In this document: positions 28,356-38,057 of the stretch, one piece after another | How positions within the stretch are numbered: position 1 is the first letter of the stretch | Layout of the letters: every line of letters starts with the position of its first letter | DNA from: Comamonas testosteroni TK102 | GTDB lineage: Bacteria > Pseudomonadota > Gammaproteobacteria > Burkholderiales > Burkholderiaceae_C | Length of the DNA stretch: 64,000 bases | Reading direction: 5' to 3' | Assembly (NCBI RefSeq): GCF_000739375.1 | Contig: NZ_CP006704.1 | Location: 310,001-374,000, forward strand | Translations under genes and position numbers: made by a program | The notes under the pieces: model-generated | The model's database searches: none | What the model saw: the letters and a program-made list of their open reading frames with translations, nothing else | What the model was told of the DNA's origin: nothing

Positions 28356-29483
28356 GTGTCCGATTCCGCGGTGCCGGTGATTTCCATGCGCCATACCTCG
28401 GCCTGGCCGCTGGCGCTGGTCTATGGCCTGCTCATTGTGTTTGCCAGCCTGTTCCCGTTCGACGGCTGGCGCGCACAGGGGATTGATCCCAGCGTGTTTC
28501 TGTTTGCCAGGATTCCGCCGCCGTACTGGACCTGGTTCGACGTCAACACCAATATCGTCGGCTATGCGCCGCTGGGCTTTTTCCTGGCACTGGCCCTGAT
28601 GCGCTCGGGCCAGCCCAGGCTGGCCGTGCCGCTGGCTTTCCTTGCTGGCACGCTGCTGTCCCTGTGCATGGAGTTTCTGCAGATTTATCTGCCGCGCCGC
28701 GTGCCGTCCAATCTGGATCTGGTGCTCAATGCCGGCGGTACCCTGATCGGTGCCCTGCTGGCTGCGCTGCTGGAGAGGCTGGGGGCACTGTCGCGCTGGA
28801 GCGCTTTTCGCAACCAGTGGCTGGGTGAGGGCGGTGCGGGCGTGCTGGTGCTGCTGGCACTGTGGCCGTTTGCGCTGCTGTTTCCGGCGGCCGTGCCCTT
28901 CGGCCTGGGACAGGTGCTGGAACGCATTGACGACACCTTGCAGGACTGGTTGCTGAACACGCCGTTCGAAGACTGGCTGCCGCTGGGCGATTTCGCCCTG
29001 ACGCCGCTGTCGCTGGTGACGGAGATGCTCTGTGTAATGCTGGGGCTGTGGATACCCTGTCTGCTGGCCTACTGTGCCGTGCGACACATGGGCCGCCGCG
29101 CGCTGGCGGGGCTGCTGCTGATTGCGGCAGGTGTGGGCGTGACGGCGCTGTCGGCCGCGCTGAGCTGGGGGCCGGCCCATGCCTGGGAGTGGGTGGATCT
29201 GCCGGTGCGTCTGGGCGTCTGGGGAGGGCTGGGTCTGGCCGTGATTGCGCTGCCGGCCTCGCGCCGGGTGTGCACCGTGCTGTTGCTTCTGGTGCTGGTG
29301 CTGCATCTGAGCATCCTCAACCAGGCTCCCACCAATGTCTACTTCGCCCAGACCCTGCAGGCCTGGGAGCAGGGGCGCTTCATCCGCTTCTACGGACTGG
29401 GTCAGTGGCTCGGCTGGCTCTGGCCTTACGTCACACTGGCGTATGTAGTGATTCGCCTCTCGCGTCGCCAGCAGCCTGCCTAG
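28356..29483 (+). CDS. VanZ family protein
   Basis: A 375-residue polytopic membrane protein with the VanZ-like core near the N-terminus (FPFDGWR, then NTNIVGYAPLGFFLALAL, then PSNLDLVLNAGGTLIGALLA). Several further helices follow to the C-terminus. Some VanZ proteins lower glycopeptide sensitivity, but most are of unknown function. The GTG start at 28356 has a near-perfect AGGAGG site. It is probably co-transcribed with the upstream HemJ-like gene and the ferredoxin gene. Confidence 0.85.
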   Translation: MSDSAVPVISMRHTSAWPLALVYGLLIVFASLFPFDGWRAQGIDPSVFLFARIPPPYWTWFDVNTNIVGYAPLGFFLALALMRSGQPRLAVPLAFLAGTLLSLCMEFLQIYLPRRVPSNLDLVLNAGGTLIGALLAALLERLGALSRWSAFRNQWLGEGGAGVLVLLALWPFALLFPAAVPFGLGQVLERIDDTLQDWLLNTPFEDWLPLGDFALTPLSLVTEMLCVMLGLWIPCLLAYCAVRHMGRRALAGLLLIAAGVGVTALSAALSWGPAHAWEWVDLPVRLGVWGGLGLAVIALPASRRVCTVLLLLVLVLHLSILNQAPTNVYFAQTLQAWEQGRFIRFYGLGQWLGWLWPYVTLAYVVIRLSRRQQPA

Positions 29484-29494
29484 AATGAGCCACT

Positions 29495-29851
29495 ATGAGC
29501 GACACCCAGAATCAAGACCAAGCTGGTGGCTACTACCAGCGCCATATCTTCTTTTGCCTGAACGAGCGCCCCAATGGCGAGGACTGCTGCGCTCTGCACG
29601 GTGCCAAGGCGGGCTTTGACCACTGCAAGCGCAAAGTCAAGGAAGAGGGGCTGGCTGGCAAGGGTCAGGTGCGAGTGAACAAGGCCGGTTGCCTGGATCG
29701 CTGCGCGGGCGGCCCCGTGGCAGTGGTCTACCCAGAGGCCGTCTGGTACACCTTTATCGACGACAGCGATATCGATGAAATCGTCGAATCCCATCTGAAG
29801 AACGGCCAGGTGGTCGAGCGCCTGGTGCTGCCTGACAGCGTAGGCCGATAA
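29495..29851 (+). CDS. Thioredoxin-like [2Fe-2S] ferredoxin
   Basis: A 118-residue protein of the thioredoxin-like ferredoxin family. The cluster ligands are spaced as expected: Cys21 (HIFFC), Cys31/32 (GEDCC), Cys66 and Cys70 (AGCLDRC), followed by GGPVAVVYPEAVWY. These proteins transfer electrons in the cytoplasm; a partner enzyme is not visible nearby. It starts 11 bases after vanZ. Confidence 0.92.
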   Translation: MSDTQNQDQAGGYYQRHIFFCLNERPNGEDCCALHGAKAGFDHCKRKVKEEGLAGKGQVRVNKAGCLDRCAGGPVAVVYPEAVWYTFIDDSDIDEIVESHLKNGQVVERLVLPDSVGR

Positions 29852-29950
29852 CCGGGGCTTTCCCCGGGGGCCTTGCCTGGGTGGCGCCGCAGGGATGACA
29901 CCTTCGGTGCGCGGTGCAGCATGCTCGTTCAGGAACTTTAAGCATTTTTA

Positions 29951-29988
29951 AGCGTCAGCCTAATAACAGCAAGCGCTGATAGCTATAA
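29951..29988 (-). repeat. Half copy of the AGCTGCT palindromic repeat
   Basis: On the minus strand ATAGCTATCAGCGCTTGCTG, then TTATTAGG. It lies just upstream of the hydrolase start and may contribute its promoter-proximal leader. Confidence 0.55.
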
Positions 29989-30001
29989 CTAGGATAGCGT
30001 A

Positions 30002-30640
30002 GTGAATTCTCAGACTGAACGACTGATGCTGACCGGCGCTGCCGGTGTGATCGAAACCCTGCGCGATGCGCCGCAACTGGCCGAAGGGCAGAGCCCCAGG
30101 GGGGTGGTCATCATCGCCCATCCGCATCCGCTGTTTGGCGGCACCATGGACAACAAGGTGGTCCAGACGCTGGCGCGTGCCTTTGTGCAGTGCGGCTATA
30201 CGGCCGTACGCTTCAATTTTCGCGGCGTGGGTGCCAGTGCCGGCGAATATGACGCCGGCAAGGCCGAGCTGCAGGATTTGCTGGCCGTGGTGCAGCAGGT
30301 GGCTCCCGAAGGCCCGATCGCCCTGGCCGGCTTTTCCTTTGGCGCCTTTGTCACCAGCCATGCGCTGGCCCAGCTCTGGGATGAGGGGCGGGTGCAGAAG
30401 GCCGTGCTGGTCGGTACAGCCGCCAGCCGCTTCGAGGTGGCTCCCGTGCCTGCCGGCGCCCATGACCAGACGCTGGTGGTTCACGGCGAGGCGGACGACA
30501 CGGTGGCACTGTCCGCCGTGATGGACTGGGCCCGCCCGCAGATACTGCCTGTTACCGTGATTCCGCAGGTCGGTCATTTCTTTCACGGACAATTGCCTCT
30601 GCTCAAGAACCTGGTGGTGCGCCACCTGAAGTCCCAATAA
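30002..30640 (+). CDS. Alpha/beta hydrolase
   Basis: A 212-residue cytoplasmic hydrolase. It shows the HPHPLFGGTMDNKVV oxyanion region, NFRGVGASAG, the nucleophile elbow GFSFGAF and a C-terminal His in QVGHFFHGQL. An Asp in HGEADDTV is the likely acid. The family (small dienelactone-hydrolase-like/CocE-like proteins) has no general substrate. I chose the GTG at 30002, preceded by AGGATA; an ATG at 30026 would shorten it by eight residues. Confidence 0.87.
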   Translation: MNSQTERLMLTGAAGVIETLRDAPQLAEGQSPRGVVIIAHPHPLFGGTMDNKVVQTLARAFVQCGYTAVRFNFRGVGASAGEYDAGKAELQDLLAVVQQVAPEGPIALAGFSFGAFVTSHALAQLWDEGRVQKAVLVGTAASRFEVAPVPAGAHDQTLVVHGEADDTVALSAVMDWARPQILPVTVIPQVGHFFHGQLPLLKNLVVRHLKSQ

Positions 30641-30791
30641 GAGCCAGTCCCCACACCCTGACGCACGTGAATTGCTGCCCCGTCTCGGTAACCCCTCTTT
30701 TCATAGCGCCAAGCCGAGGTATATCCTTGGTTTTGGCCGTTTTCGACGGTAAATCACCGCGCTTACCTTTGCTTTAGCGAGAACCCTCTTC

Positions 30792-31964
30792 ATGAAGCCC
30801 ATCTATTCCACACTGCGTGTTCTGGCCGTTGCGGCCGCAGTGGCGCCCGTGTTTGCCATGGCACAGGTGGCGGCCCCTGTCCCTCCCGAAATCGCTGCCC
30901 GCAACTATCTGCTGGTGGACGTCACTGCCGGCCAGGTGCTGGGAGCCAAGGATATCGACGCTCCCGTCGAGCAGGCATCGCTGACCAAGCTGATGTCGGC
31001 CTATGTCGTGTTCGACGCCCTGCGTGCCAAGAAAATCACGCTGGAGCAACGCATGCCCGTGAGCGAGCGCGCCTGGAAGATGCCCGGCTCGCGCATGTTC
31101 ATCGACCCCAAGATGCAGGTTCCGGTCAATGACCTGCTCAGCGGCATGATCATCCAGTCCGGCAACGATGCCACCATGGCACTGGCCGAGGCCGTGGGCG
31201 GCACGGCCGAGAACTTCGTCAAGATGATGAATGACCAGGCCAAGGCCCTGGGCATGAAGAACACCAGCTACAAAAACCCCGAAGGTCTGACCGAGCCCGG
31301 CCACCTGACGACGGCGCGTGATCTGTCCATACTGGCCCAGCGCCTGATGCATGACTTCCCCGAGTACATGCACTACTACTCCACCAAGCAATACAGCTAT
31401 CCCGGCACGCCCGCGTCCAACGGCAGCAACCGCAATGCCTTGCTGTTCCGTGATCCCACCGTGGACGGCCTGAAGACCGGCCATACCAATGCCGCCGGCT
31501 ACTGCCTGGTGGCCACGGCCAAGCGCGATCTGCCCAATGTGGGCCAGCGCCGTCTGCTGTCCATCGTGCTGGGGACGGCCAGCGAAAAAGCGCGTGCCAA
31601 CGAAAGCCAGAAGCTGCTGAACTGGGGTTACACCGCTTTCGATGCCGTCAAGCTGTTCGATGCCGATCAGCCCGTCGCCACTCCTGCTGTCTGGAAGGGT
31701 GCTGCCAATGCCGTCAAGATCGGCAAGGCCGACGGCGCTGTGGTGGTGACGGTGCCCTCGGGTACCGGTGGCAAGCTGACCACCGAAGTGGTGCGCCAGG
31801 ATCCGCTGATCGCTCCTATCGCCAAGGGCCAGTCCATGGGTGTGCTCAAGGTCAAGTCGGGCGCGGATGTGGTGGCCGAGGTGCCGCTGGTGGCGCTTGA
31901 GGCCGTCGAGCAGGCCGGCTTCTTCGGGCGTCTGTGGGACACCATCCGCCTCTGGATCAAGTAA
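30792..31964 (+). CDS. dacC: D-alanyl-D-alanine carboxypeptidase (PBP5/6 family)
   Basis: Trims the terminal D-Ala from peptidoglycan pentapeptides in the periplasm. The 390-residue protein has a signal peptide (cleavage after AMA, residue 24), the catalytic S63-LT-K66, SGN (IIQSGNDAT) and GLKTGHTN. The C-terminal PBP5-type beta domain ends in an amphipathic helix (GFFGRLWDTIRLWIK) that should bind the membrane surface. dacA and dacC homologues cannot be told apart from this sequence, so the symbol is provisional. A GC-rich hairpin follows. Confidence 0.92.
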   Translation: MKPIYSTLRVLAVAAAVAPVFAMAQVAAPVPPEIAARNYLLVDVTAGQVLGAKDIDAPVEQASLTKLMSAYVVFDALRAKKITLEQRMPVSERAWKMPGSRMFIDPKMQVPVNDLLSGMIIQSGNDATMALAEAVGGTAENFVKMMNDQAKALGMKNTSYKNPEGLTEPGHLTTARDLSILAQRLMHDFPEYMHYYSTKQYSYPGTPASNGSNRNALLFRDPTVDGLKTGHTNAAGYCLVATAKRDLPNVGQRRLLSIVLGTASEKARANESQKLLNWGYTAFDAVKLFDADQPVATPAVWKGAANAVKIGKADGAVVVTVPSGTGGKLTTEVVRQDPLIAPIAKGQSMGVLKVKSGADVVAEVPLVALEAVEQAGFFGRLWDTIRLWIK

Positions 31965-31973
31965 GTTCCCGGG

Positions 31974-31997
31974 CCGGCAGGAGGCTGCTCCTGCCGG
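31974..31997 (+). terminator. Strong hairpin after dacC without T-run
   Basis: CCGGCAGGAG / CTCCTGCCGG, a perfect 10-bp stem with GCTG loop, 10 bases after the stop. No T-run follows, so it may protect the mRNA 3' end rather than terminate. Confidence 0.5.
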
Positions 31998-32059
31998 TGA
32001 CAGCCCTTGATCGGTCATGCAAAGCATCTTGCTGCCTGGGGGCTATTGCCCGCTGGTGC

Positions 32060-32088
32060 TTGTGCTGATTTGCGCAAGCTGGTACATT
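32060..32088 (+). promoter_or_regulatory. Candidate promoter of the rpsL operon
   Basis: TTGTGC (32060-32065), 17-base spacer, TACATT (32083-32088). It would give a leader of about 105 bases before rpsL, and that leader holds three small inverted repeats: TTCGGAA/TTCCGAA, CCGCA/TGCGG and TTGCTT/AAGCAA. This is a prediction from box match and position only. Confidence 0.5.
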
Positions 32089-32200
32089 CGAGGGCTTTTC
32101 GGAATTTCCGAAGGGATTCACGTTTCCGCATCAGCATCTGTTCTTGCGGATAAACCTTTTGCTTTCACGAAGCAAATTCACGTTTAGGGACGTTTAATTA

Positions 32201-32578
32201 ATGCCAACCATTAACCAACTCGTGCGTCAGGGCCGCACGGTAGAAGTTGTTAAATCCAAGAGCCCTGCTATGGAAAACTGCCCCCAACGCCGTGGCGTGT
32301 GCACCCGTGTGTACACCACCACTCCCAAGAAGCCTAACTCGGCTCTGCGTAAGGTGGCCAAGGTTCGTCTGACCAACGGTTTCGAAGTGATTTCGTACAT
32401 CGGCGGTGAAGGCCACAACCTGCAAGAGCACAGCGTTGTGCTGGTGCGTGGCGGCCGTGTGAAGGACTTGCCCGGTGTGCGTTACCACATCGTGCGCGGT
32501 TCCCTGGACCTGCAAGGCGTCAAGGACCGTAAGCAAGCTCGCTCCAAGTACGGTGCCAAGAAGCCTAAGGCTAAGTAA
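32201..32578 (+). CDS. rpsL: 30S ribosomal protein S12
   Basis: A 125-residue protein of the decoding site. It has the conserved [19 protein letters not shown] and the [20 protein letters not shown] loop. The lysines at both streptomycin-resistance positions are present (PKKPNS and RVKDLPG), so the allele is of the sensitive type. First gene of the str cluster. The gene upstream is dacC, so rpoBC is not directly adjacent. Confidence 0.99.
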   Translation: MPTINQLVRQGRTVEVVKSKSPAMENCPQRRGVCTRVYTTTPKKPNSALRKVAKVRLTNGFEVISYIGGEGHNLQEHSVVLVRGGRVKDLPGVRYHIVRGSLDLQGVKDRKQARSKYGAKKPKAK

Positions 32579-32746
32579 TCAGCCCTGGTTTTTTGAAAAC
32601 AAACGGTGTTTGATTCGCCTGACTGGCGCGGTCAAACGTAGTGGCCCTGAGCACGAATGTTTTGTGCGGGTCGAGTAAGTGAGAGTTTTGAATAGCTCTC
32701 GCGGTATCTGAAAAGATGCCAACTGAAGCAAAGATAGAGGTAAAAA

Positions 32747-33220
32747 ATGCCACGTCGTCGCGAAGTCCCCAAACGTGAAATCCTGCCGGATCCCAAGTTC
32801 GGCAATGTAGAGCTGTCCAAATTCATGAACGTGATCATGGAAGGCGGCAAGAAGGCGGTTGCTGAGCGCATCATTTATGGCGCTCTGGACCTGATCGAGA
32901 AGAAGCATCCTGGCAAGGACCCTCTGGAAGCTTTCGTTGTTGCCATCAACAACGTCAAGCCCATGGTCGAAGTGAAGTCCCGCCGTGTTGGCGGTGCCAA
33001 CTACCAGGTGCCCGTGGAAGTGCGCCCCGTCCGTCGTCTGGCTCTGGCCATGCGCTGGATCAAGGAAGCCTCCCGCAAGCGTGGCGAGAAGTCCATGGCT
33101 CAACGCCTGGCCAACGAGCTGCTGGAAGCTACGGAAGGCCGTGGCGGCGCTATGAAGCGTCGTGACGAAGTGCACCGTATGGCCGAAGCCAACAAGGCCT
33201 TCAGCCACTTCCGCTTCTAA
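32747..33220 (+). CDS. rpsG: 30S ribosomal protein S7
   Basis: A 157-residue head protein of the small subunit. [18 protein letters not shown] at the start and [20 protein letters not shown] signature ([16 protein letters not shown]) are characteristic. S7 represses its own operon in E. coli by binding the rpsL-rpsG gap; here that gap is 168 bases long. Confidence 0.99.
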   Translation: MPRRREVPKREILPDPKFGNVELSKFMNVIMEGGKKAVAERIIYGALDLIEKKHPGKDPLEAFVVAINNVKPMVEVKSRRVGGANYQVPVEVRPVRRLALAMRWIKEASRKRGEKSMAQRLANELLEATEGRGGAMKRRDEVHRMAEANKAFSHFRF

Positions 33221-33243
33221 TCGGAATCTCGCTCGAGATACAG

Positions 33244-33272
33244 GGCCGCATGCAAAAACTTGCTGCGGCCTT
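33244..33272 (+). terminator. Hairpin between rpsG and fusA
   Basis: GGCCGCA / TGCGGCC stem with a 13-base loop, followed by TTGTGT. The T-run is weak, so this is more likely a partial terminator or an mRNA processing structure between S7 and EF-G. Confidence 0.4.
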
Positions 33273-33365
33273 GTGTCGATTCTGAGCGCCCCCATATAGA
33301 GCTGCTGCCTCCTGCGCACAATGCGGGGCCGGCAGTACTCCCATACGATCAAGCAAGGATCCATC

Positions 33366-35474
33366 ATGGCTCGCAAGACCCCCATTGAGCGCTATCGCAA
33401 CATCGGTATTTCCGCTCACATTGACGCAGGTAAGACAACTACTACAGAACGTATCCTGTTCTATACCGGTGTGACCCACAAGCTGGGCGAAGTGCACGAC
33501 GGCGCTGCCACCACCGACTGGATGGAGCAAGAGCAAGAGCGTGGTATCACCATCACTTCCGCTGCAGTGACCTGCTTCTGGAAGGGTATGGACCTGTCCT
33601 ATCCCGAGCACCGCTTCAACATCATCGACACCCCCGGCCACGTGGACTTCACGATTGAAGTGGAGCGTTCCATGCGCGTGCTGGACGGTGCTTGCATGGT
33701 CTATTGCGCTGTGGGTGGCGTGCAGCCCCAGTCCGAAACCGTGTGGCGTCAGGCTAACAAGTACAAGGTGCCTCGTCTGGCCTTTGTGAACAAGATGGAC
33801 CGTACCGGTGCCAACTTCTTCAAGGTCTACGACCAGATGAAGCTGCGCCTGAAGGCCAATCCTGTGCCCGTGGTGATCCCAATCGGTGCCGAAGACAACT
33901 TCAAGGGCGTGGTCGATCTGGTCAAGATGAAGGCCATCATCTGGGACGAAGCTTCCCAGGGCATGAAGTTCGAATACCAGGACATCCCCGCCGAGCTGGT
34001 GGAGACCGCCAACAAGTGGCGTGAAAACCTGGTGGAAGCCGCTGCCGAAGCTTCGGAAGAGCTGATGAACAAGTACCTGGAAGAAGGTACTCTGACTGAA
34101 GAAGAAGTGAAGCTCGGCGTGCGTACTCGTACCCTGGCCACCGAAATTCAGCCCATGCTGTGCGGCACCGCGTTCAAGAACAAGGGTGTGCAGCGCATGC
34201 TGGACGCCGTGATCGACTACCTGCCCGCTCCCGTGGACATCCCTGACGTTACCGGTACCGACCCCGATGACGAAGAGAAGAAGCTGAGCCGCAAGGCCGA
34301 CGACGCCGAGAAGTTCTCGGCTCTGGCCTTCAAGCTGATGACCGACCCCTTCGTGGGCCAGCTGACCTTTGTGCGCGTGTACTCCGGCGTTCTGAGCAAG
34401 GGTGAGACCGTTCTGAATGCCGTCAAGGGCAAGAAGGAACGTATCGGCCGTATCGTGCAGATGATGGCCAACGACCGCGTGGAAGTCGAAGAAATCCGTG
34501 CCGGCGACATCGCTGCCTGCGTGGGTCTGAAGGACGTGACCACCGGCGAAACCCTGTGCGACATCGCTGCACCTATCGTGCTGGAACGCATGGTGTTCCC
34601 TGAGCCCGTGATTGCACAGGCTGTGGAACCCAAGTCCAAGACCGACCAGGAAAAGATGGGTATCGCTCTGTCGCGTCTGGCTGCAGAAGATCCTTCCTTC
34701 CGCGTGCGTACCGACGAAGAATCCGGTCAGACCATCATCGCCGGTATGGGCGAGCTGCACCTGGAAATCATCGTTGACCGCATGAAGCGCGAATTCAACG
34801 TGGAAGCCAACGTGGGCAAGCCCCAGGTTGCCTACCGCGAAACCATTCGCAGCACGGTCAAGGACGTGGATGGCAAGTTCGTTCGTCAGTCCGGCGGTAA
34901 GGGCCAGTACGGTCACGTGGTTCTGACTCTGGAACCCCAGGAAGCCGGCAAGGGCTTCGAGTTCGTCGACGAAATCAAGGGCGGTGTGGTTCCTCGCGAA
35001 TACATCCCTGCGGTGGAAAAGGGCGTGATCGAAGCGCTGACTTCCGGTGTTCTGGCTGGCTACCCCGTGGTGGACGTCAAGGTGCGCCTGACTTTCGGTT
35101 CGTACCACGATGTGGACTCGAACGAAATGGCGTTCAAGATGGCTGCTATCTTCGGTTTCAAGGAAGCTGCCCGCAAGGCCAACCCCGTCATCCTGGAACC
35201 CATGATGGCTGTGGAAGTGGAAACACCCGAAGACTACGCCGGTACCGTGATGGGTGACCTGTCTTCCCGCCGCGGCATGGTGCAGGGCATGGACGACATG
35301 GTTGGTGGCGGCAAGGCCATCAAGGCTGAAGTGCCCCTGTCCGAAATGTTCGGCTACGCCACTTCGCTGCGTTCCATGACTCAAGGTCGCGCCAGCTACA
35401 CCATGGAATTCAAGCACTACGCTGAAGCTCCTCGTAACGTGGCCGAAGCCATCGTTGCTGCCCGCGCCAAGTAA
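33366..35474 (+). CDS. fusA: Elongation factor G
   Basis: GTPase driving ribosomal translocation. The 702-residue protein has the G1 motif [12 protein letters not shown], the switch regions ([10 protein letters not shown] and DTPGHVDFT), NKMD for guanine recognition and the EF-G C-terminal domains. ATG 33366 has AAGGATCC upstream; an upstream in-frame ATG would add 15 residues not found in EF-G. Third gene of the str cluster. Confidence 0.99.
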   Translation: MARKTPIERYRNIGISAHIDAGKTTTTERILFYTGVTHKLGEVHDGAATTDWMEQEQERGITITSAAVTCFWKGMDLSYPEHRFNIIDTPGHVDFTIEVERSMRVLDGACMVYCAVGGVQPQSETVWRQANKYKVPRLAFVNKMDRTGANFFKVYDQMKLRLKANPVPVVIPIGAEDNFKGVVDLVKMKAIIWDEASQGMKFEYQDIPAELVETANKWRENLVEAAAEASEELMNKYLEEGTLTEEEVKLGVRTRTLATEIQPMLCGTAFKNKGVQRMLDAVIDYLPAPVDIPDVTGTDPDDEEKKLSRKADDAEKFSALAFKLMTDPFVGQLTFVRVYSGVLSKGETVLNAVKGKKERIGRIVQMMANDRVEVEEIRAGDIAACVGLKDVTTGETLCDIAAPIVLERMVFPEPVIAQAVEPKSKTDQEKMGIALSRLAAEDPSFRVRTDEESGQTIIAGMGELHLEIIVDRMKREFNVEANVGKPQVAYRETIRSTVKDVDGKFVRQSGGKGQYGHVVLTLEPQEAGKGFEFVDEIKGGVVPREYIPAVEKGVIEALTSGVLAGYPVVDVKVRLTFGSYHDVDSNEMAFKMAAIFGFKEAARKANPVILEPMMAVEVETPEDYAGTVMGDLSSRRGMVQGMDDMVGGGKAIKAEVPLSEMFGYATSLRSMTQGRASYTMEFKHYAEAPRNVAEAIVAARAK

Positions 35475-35504
35475 TTGACGCAGGTTTGACGAATCCGTCA
35501 TAAT
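35475..35504 (+). promoter_or_regulatory. Candidate promoter of tuf
   Basis: TTGACG (35475-35480), 18-base spacer, CATAAT (35499-35504), directly after the fusA stop codon. The start site would be near 35511, only a few bases before the hairpin at 35516. Confidence 0.5.
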
Positions 35505-35515
35505 CTAAGGCTTCC

Positions 35516-35551
35516 AATCGCGGCAGTTCCTTGCGGGCTGCCGCGATTTTT
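35516..35551 (+). terminator. Hairpin terminator or attenuator between fusA and tuf
   Basis: AATCGCGGCAG / CTGCCGCGATT, an 11-bp stem followed by TTTT. It is either the fusA terminator or, if the promoter at 35475 is used, a leader attenuator of tuf. Confidence 0.8.
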
Positions 35552-35654
35552 GCCGGTCTGCGATCCCATGCCGTCCTGTTTCCTGTGCGGGGCGAATCAG
35601 CAATGAGGTGCAGACCTTAAACATCACACAGGTTTTTGCTCTTTCGGAGAAATC

Positions 35655-36845
35655 ATGGCAAAAGAAAAGTTCGAACGTACCAAGCCCCACGTGAACGTGG
35701 GCACCATCGGTCACGTTGACCACGGCAAGACCACCCTGACTGCTGCTATCGCTACCGTGCTGTCCAAGCACTTCGGCGGTGAAGCCAAGGACTACTCGCA
35801 GATCGACAACGCTCCCGAAGAAAAGGCTCGTGGCATCACGATCAACACTTCGCACGTTGAATACGAAACTGCCAACCGCCACTACGCTCACGTGGACTGC
35901 CCTGGCCACGCTGACTATGTGAAGAACATGATCACTGGTGCCGCTCAGATGGACGGCGCTATCCTGGTTTGCTCCGCTGCTGACGGCCCCATGCCCCAGA
36001 CTCGCGAGCACATCCTGCTGTCGCGTCAGGTGGGCGTTCCCTACATCATCGTGTTCCTGAACAAGGCCGACATGGTGGACGACGAAGAACTGCTGGAACT
36101 GGTCGAAATGGAAGTGCGCGAGCTGCTGTCCAAGTACGACTTCCCCGGCGACGACACCCCCATCATCCGCGGCTCTGCCAAGCTGGCTCTGGAAGGCGAC
36201 CAATCCGACAAGGGTGAACCCGCTATCCTGCGTCTGGCCGAAGCTCTGGACACCTACATCCCCACTCCCGAGCGTGCTGTTGACGGCGCCTTCGTGATGC
36301 CCGTGGAAGACGTGTTCTCCATCTCCGGTCGCGGTACCGTGGTGACTGGCCGTATCGAGCGCGGTATTGTCAAGGTCGGCGAAGAAATCGAAATCGTCGG
36401 TATCAAGGACACCGTCAAGACCACGGTCACCGGCGTGGAAATGTTCCGCAAGCTGCTGGACCAAGGTCAAGCTGGCGACAACGTGGGTCTGCTGCTGCGC
36501 GGCACCAAACGTGAAGACGTGGAACGCGGCCAAGTGCTGTGCAAGCCCGGCTCCATCAAGCCCCACACCAACTTCACTGCTGAAGTTTATGTGCTGTCGA
36601 AGGACGAAGGCGGTCGCCACACTCCCTTCTTCAACAACTACCGTCCCCAGTTCTACTTCCGTACAACTGACGTGACCGGCTCCATCGAACTGCCCGAAGG
36701 CAAGGAAATGGTGATGCCTGGCGACAACGTGTCGATCACCGTGAAGCTGATCGCTCCCATCGCCATGGAAGAAGGTCTGCGTTTCGCTATCCGCGAAGGT
36801 GGTCGTACTGTGGGTGCCGGTGTGGTTGCCACGATCATTGCCTAA
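35655..36845 (+). CDS. tuf: Elongation factor Tu
   Basis: Delivers aminoacyl-tRNA to the ribosome. The 396-residue protein has G1 [29 protein letters not shown] and the C-terminal beta domains ending [11 protein letters not shown]. Ribosome binding site CGGAGAA. Betaproteobacteria often carry a second tuf copy elsewhere; only this one is in the window. Confidence 0.99.
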   Translation: MAKEKFERTKPHVNVGTIGHVDHGKTTLTAAIATVLSKHFGGEAKDYSQIDNAPEEKARGITINTSHVEYETANRHYAHVDCPGHADYVKNMITGAAQMDGAILVCSAADGPMPQTREHILLSRQVGVPYIIVFLNKADMVDDEELLELVEMEVRELLSKYDFPGDDTPIIRGSAKLALEGDQSDKGEPAILRLAEALDTYIPTPERAVDGAFVMPVEDVFSISGRGTVVTGRIERGIVKVGEEIEIVGIKDTVKTTVTGVEMFRKLLDQGQAGDNVGLLLRGTKREDVERGQVLCKPGSIKPHTNFTAEVYVLSKDEGGRHTPFFNNYRPQFYFRTTDVTGSIELPEGKEMVMPGDNVSITVKLIAPIAMEEGLRFAIREGGRTVGAGVVATIIA

Positions 36846-36870
36846 TTCTTAGAAAAGCTAGGAATTAACA

Positions 36871-37182
36871 ATGTCTAAGCAAAAAATCCGCATCCGTCTG
36901 AAGGCTTTCGATTACAAGCTGATCGACCAGTCTGCAGCCGAAATCGTTGATACCGCCAAGCGCACCGGTGCCATCGTCAAGGGTCCCGTGCCCCTGCCGA
37001 CACGCATGAAGCGCTTCGACATCCTGCGTTCGCCTCACGTCAACAAGACCAGCCGCGACCAGTTCGAAATCCGTACGCACCAGCGTCTGATGGACATCGT
37101 GGATCCGACTGACAAGACTGTTGACGCTCTGATGAAGCTGGACCTGCCCGCAGGTGTGGACGTCGAGATCAAACTGCAATAA
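36871..37182 (+). CDS. rpsJ: 30S ribosomal protein S10
   Basis: A 103-residue protein of the 30S head and also the NusE antitermination factor. [21 protein letters not shown] and GPVPLPTR are typical. It follows tuf after 25 bases, so it is probably transcribed with it. Three hairpins and a possible promoter separate it from rplC. Confidence 0.99.
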   Translation: MSKQKIRIRLKAFDYKLIDQSAAEIVDTAKRTGAIVKGPVPLPTRMKRFDILRSPHVNKTSRDQFEIRTHQRLMDIVDPTDKTVDALMKLDLPAGVDVEIKLQ

Positions 37183-37191
37183 GAGTTTTGG

Positions 37192-37211
37192 AAGCCTCGC
37201 AAGAGGCTTTT
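37192..37211 (+). terminator. Short terminator-like hairpin after rpsJ
   Basis: AAGCCTC / GAGGCTT with a GCAA tetraloop, followed by TTG. It sits 9 bases after the rpsJ stop. Confidence 0.55.
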
Positions 37212-37222
37212 GAGGGTCTTTG

Positions 37223-37261
37223 TTTAACGCGAACTTGCTTGAAAAAGCAGTTCGCGTTAAA
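37223..37261 (+). promoter_or_regulatory. Long hairpin overlapping a candidate rplC promoter
   Basis: TTTAACGCGAAC / GTTCGCGTTAAA (12 bp) continued by TGCTT/AAGCA after one bulged T. Inside it lies a promoter-like pair, TTGCTT (37235-37240) and TAAAAT (37258-37263), with a 17-base spacer. Confidence 0.55.
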
Positions 37262-37269
37262 ATTTGGAG

Positions 37270-37295
37270 CTTCGCCTTTGATGCGAAGTTTTATT
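37270..37295 (+). terminator. Terminator-like hairpin in the rplC leader
   Basis: CTTCGC / GCGAAG with a 7-base loop, followed by TTTTATT. It is located just after the candidate promoter, so it could act as an attenuator. Confidence 0.55.
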
Positions 37296-37382
37296 AACCT
37301 TCTTTTGTGTGCTAGGCATGATTGCCGAGGCGCAACGCTGGGCCAATTGCAGTTTCAGCGGCAAAAGTTTTGGAGCAAACAA

Positions 37383-38057
37383 ATGAGTCTGAGCAACTCC
37401 CTGGGGTTGCTGGGTCGCAAGGTGGGCATGATGCGTCTGTTCACTGATGATGGGGACGCAGTGCCTGTCACAGTGGTGGATGTTTCTAACAACCGCGTGA
37501 CTCAGGTCAAAACCCAAGAGAACGATGGCTATGTGGCCCTGCAGGTCACTTTCGGTGCACGCAAGGCTTCTCGCGTGACCAAGCCTCAAGCCGGCCACCT
37601 CGCCAAGGCGGGTGTCGAAGCCGGTGAAGTGACCCGTGAATTCCGCGTGACCGATGAAACCGCTGGCAAGTATGCCGCTGGTGCTGTTCTGCCTGTGGCA
37701 GAGCTGTTCAGCGTCGGCCAGAAGGTGGACGTGCAAGGCACTTCCATCGGTAAGGGCTACGCCGGCACGATCAAGCGCCACAACTTCAGTTCGCAGCGCG
37801 CTTCGCACGGTAACAGCCGTTCGCACAATGTCCCCGGTTCTATCGGTATGGCACAAGACCCCGGTCGCGTGTTCCCCGGTAAGCGTATGACTGGCCACAT
37901 GGGCGACGAAACCGTCACTACTCAAAACCTCGACGTGGTTCGTATCGACGAAGCACGCCAACTGCTGTTGATCAAGGGTGCCATTCCTGGCGCCAAGGGT
38001 GGCTTCGTTTCCGTGCGCCCCGCGATCAAGGCTAAAGCTTCCAAAGGAGCGAACTAA
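37383..38057 (+). CDS. rplC: 50S ribosomal protein L3
   Basis: A 224-residue assembly-initiator protein. [18 protein letters not shown] at the start and [28 protein letters not shown] are diagnostic. ATG 37383 fits the family start; upstream in-frame codons lie in the leader hairpins. Its stop overlaps the rplD start (TAATG). Confidence 0.99.
   Translation: MSLSNSLGLLGRKVGMMRLFTDDGDAVPVTVVDVSNNRVTQVKTQENDGYVALQVTFGARKASRVTKPQAGHLAKAGVEAGEVTREFRVTDETAGKYAAGAVLPVAELFSVGQKVDVQGTSIGKGYAGTIKRHNFSSQRASHGNSRSHNVPGSIGMAQDPGRVFPGKRMTGHMGDETVTTQNLDVVRIDEARQLLLIKGAIPGAKGGFVSVRPAIKAKASKGAN

Noticed and set aside
29852..29930. A seventh copy of the post-stop element after the ferredoxin gene
   Set aside because: GC-rich with a short CCCCGG hairpin, but the CCCCCTGAG start and the CTCGCTGCGGGGCGG core are missing.
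33201..35501. Open frame of about 766 codons opposite fusA
   Set aside because: Antisense shadow of a GC-rich, strongly biased gene; no domain or start signal.
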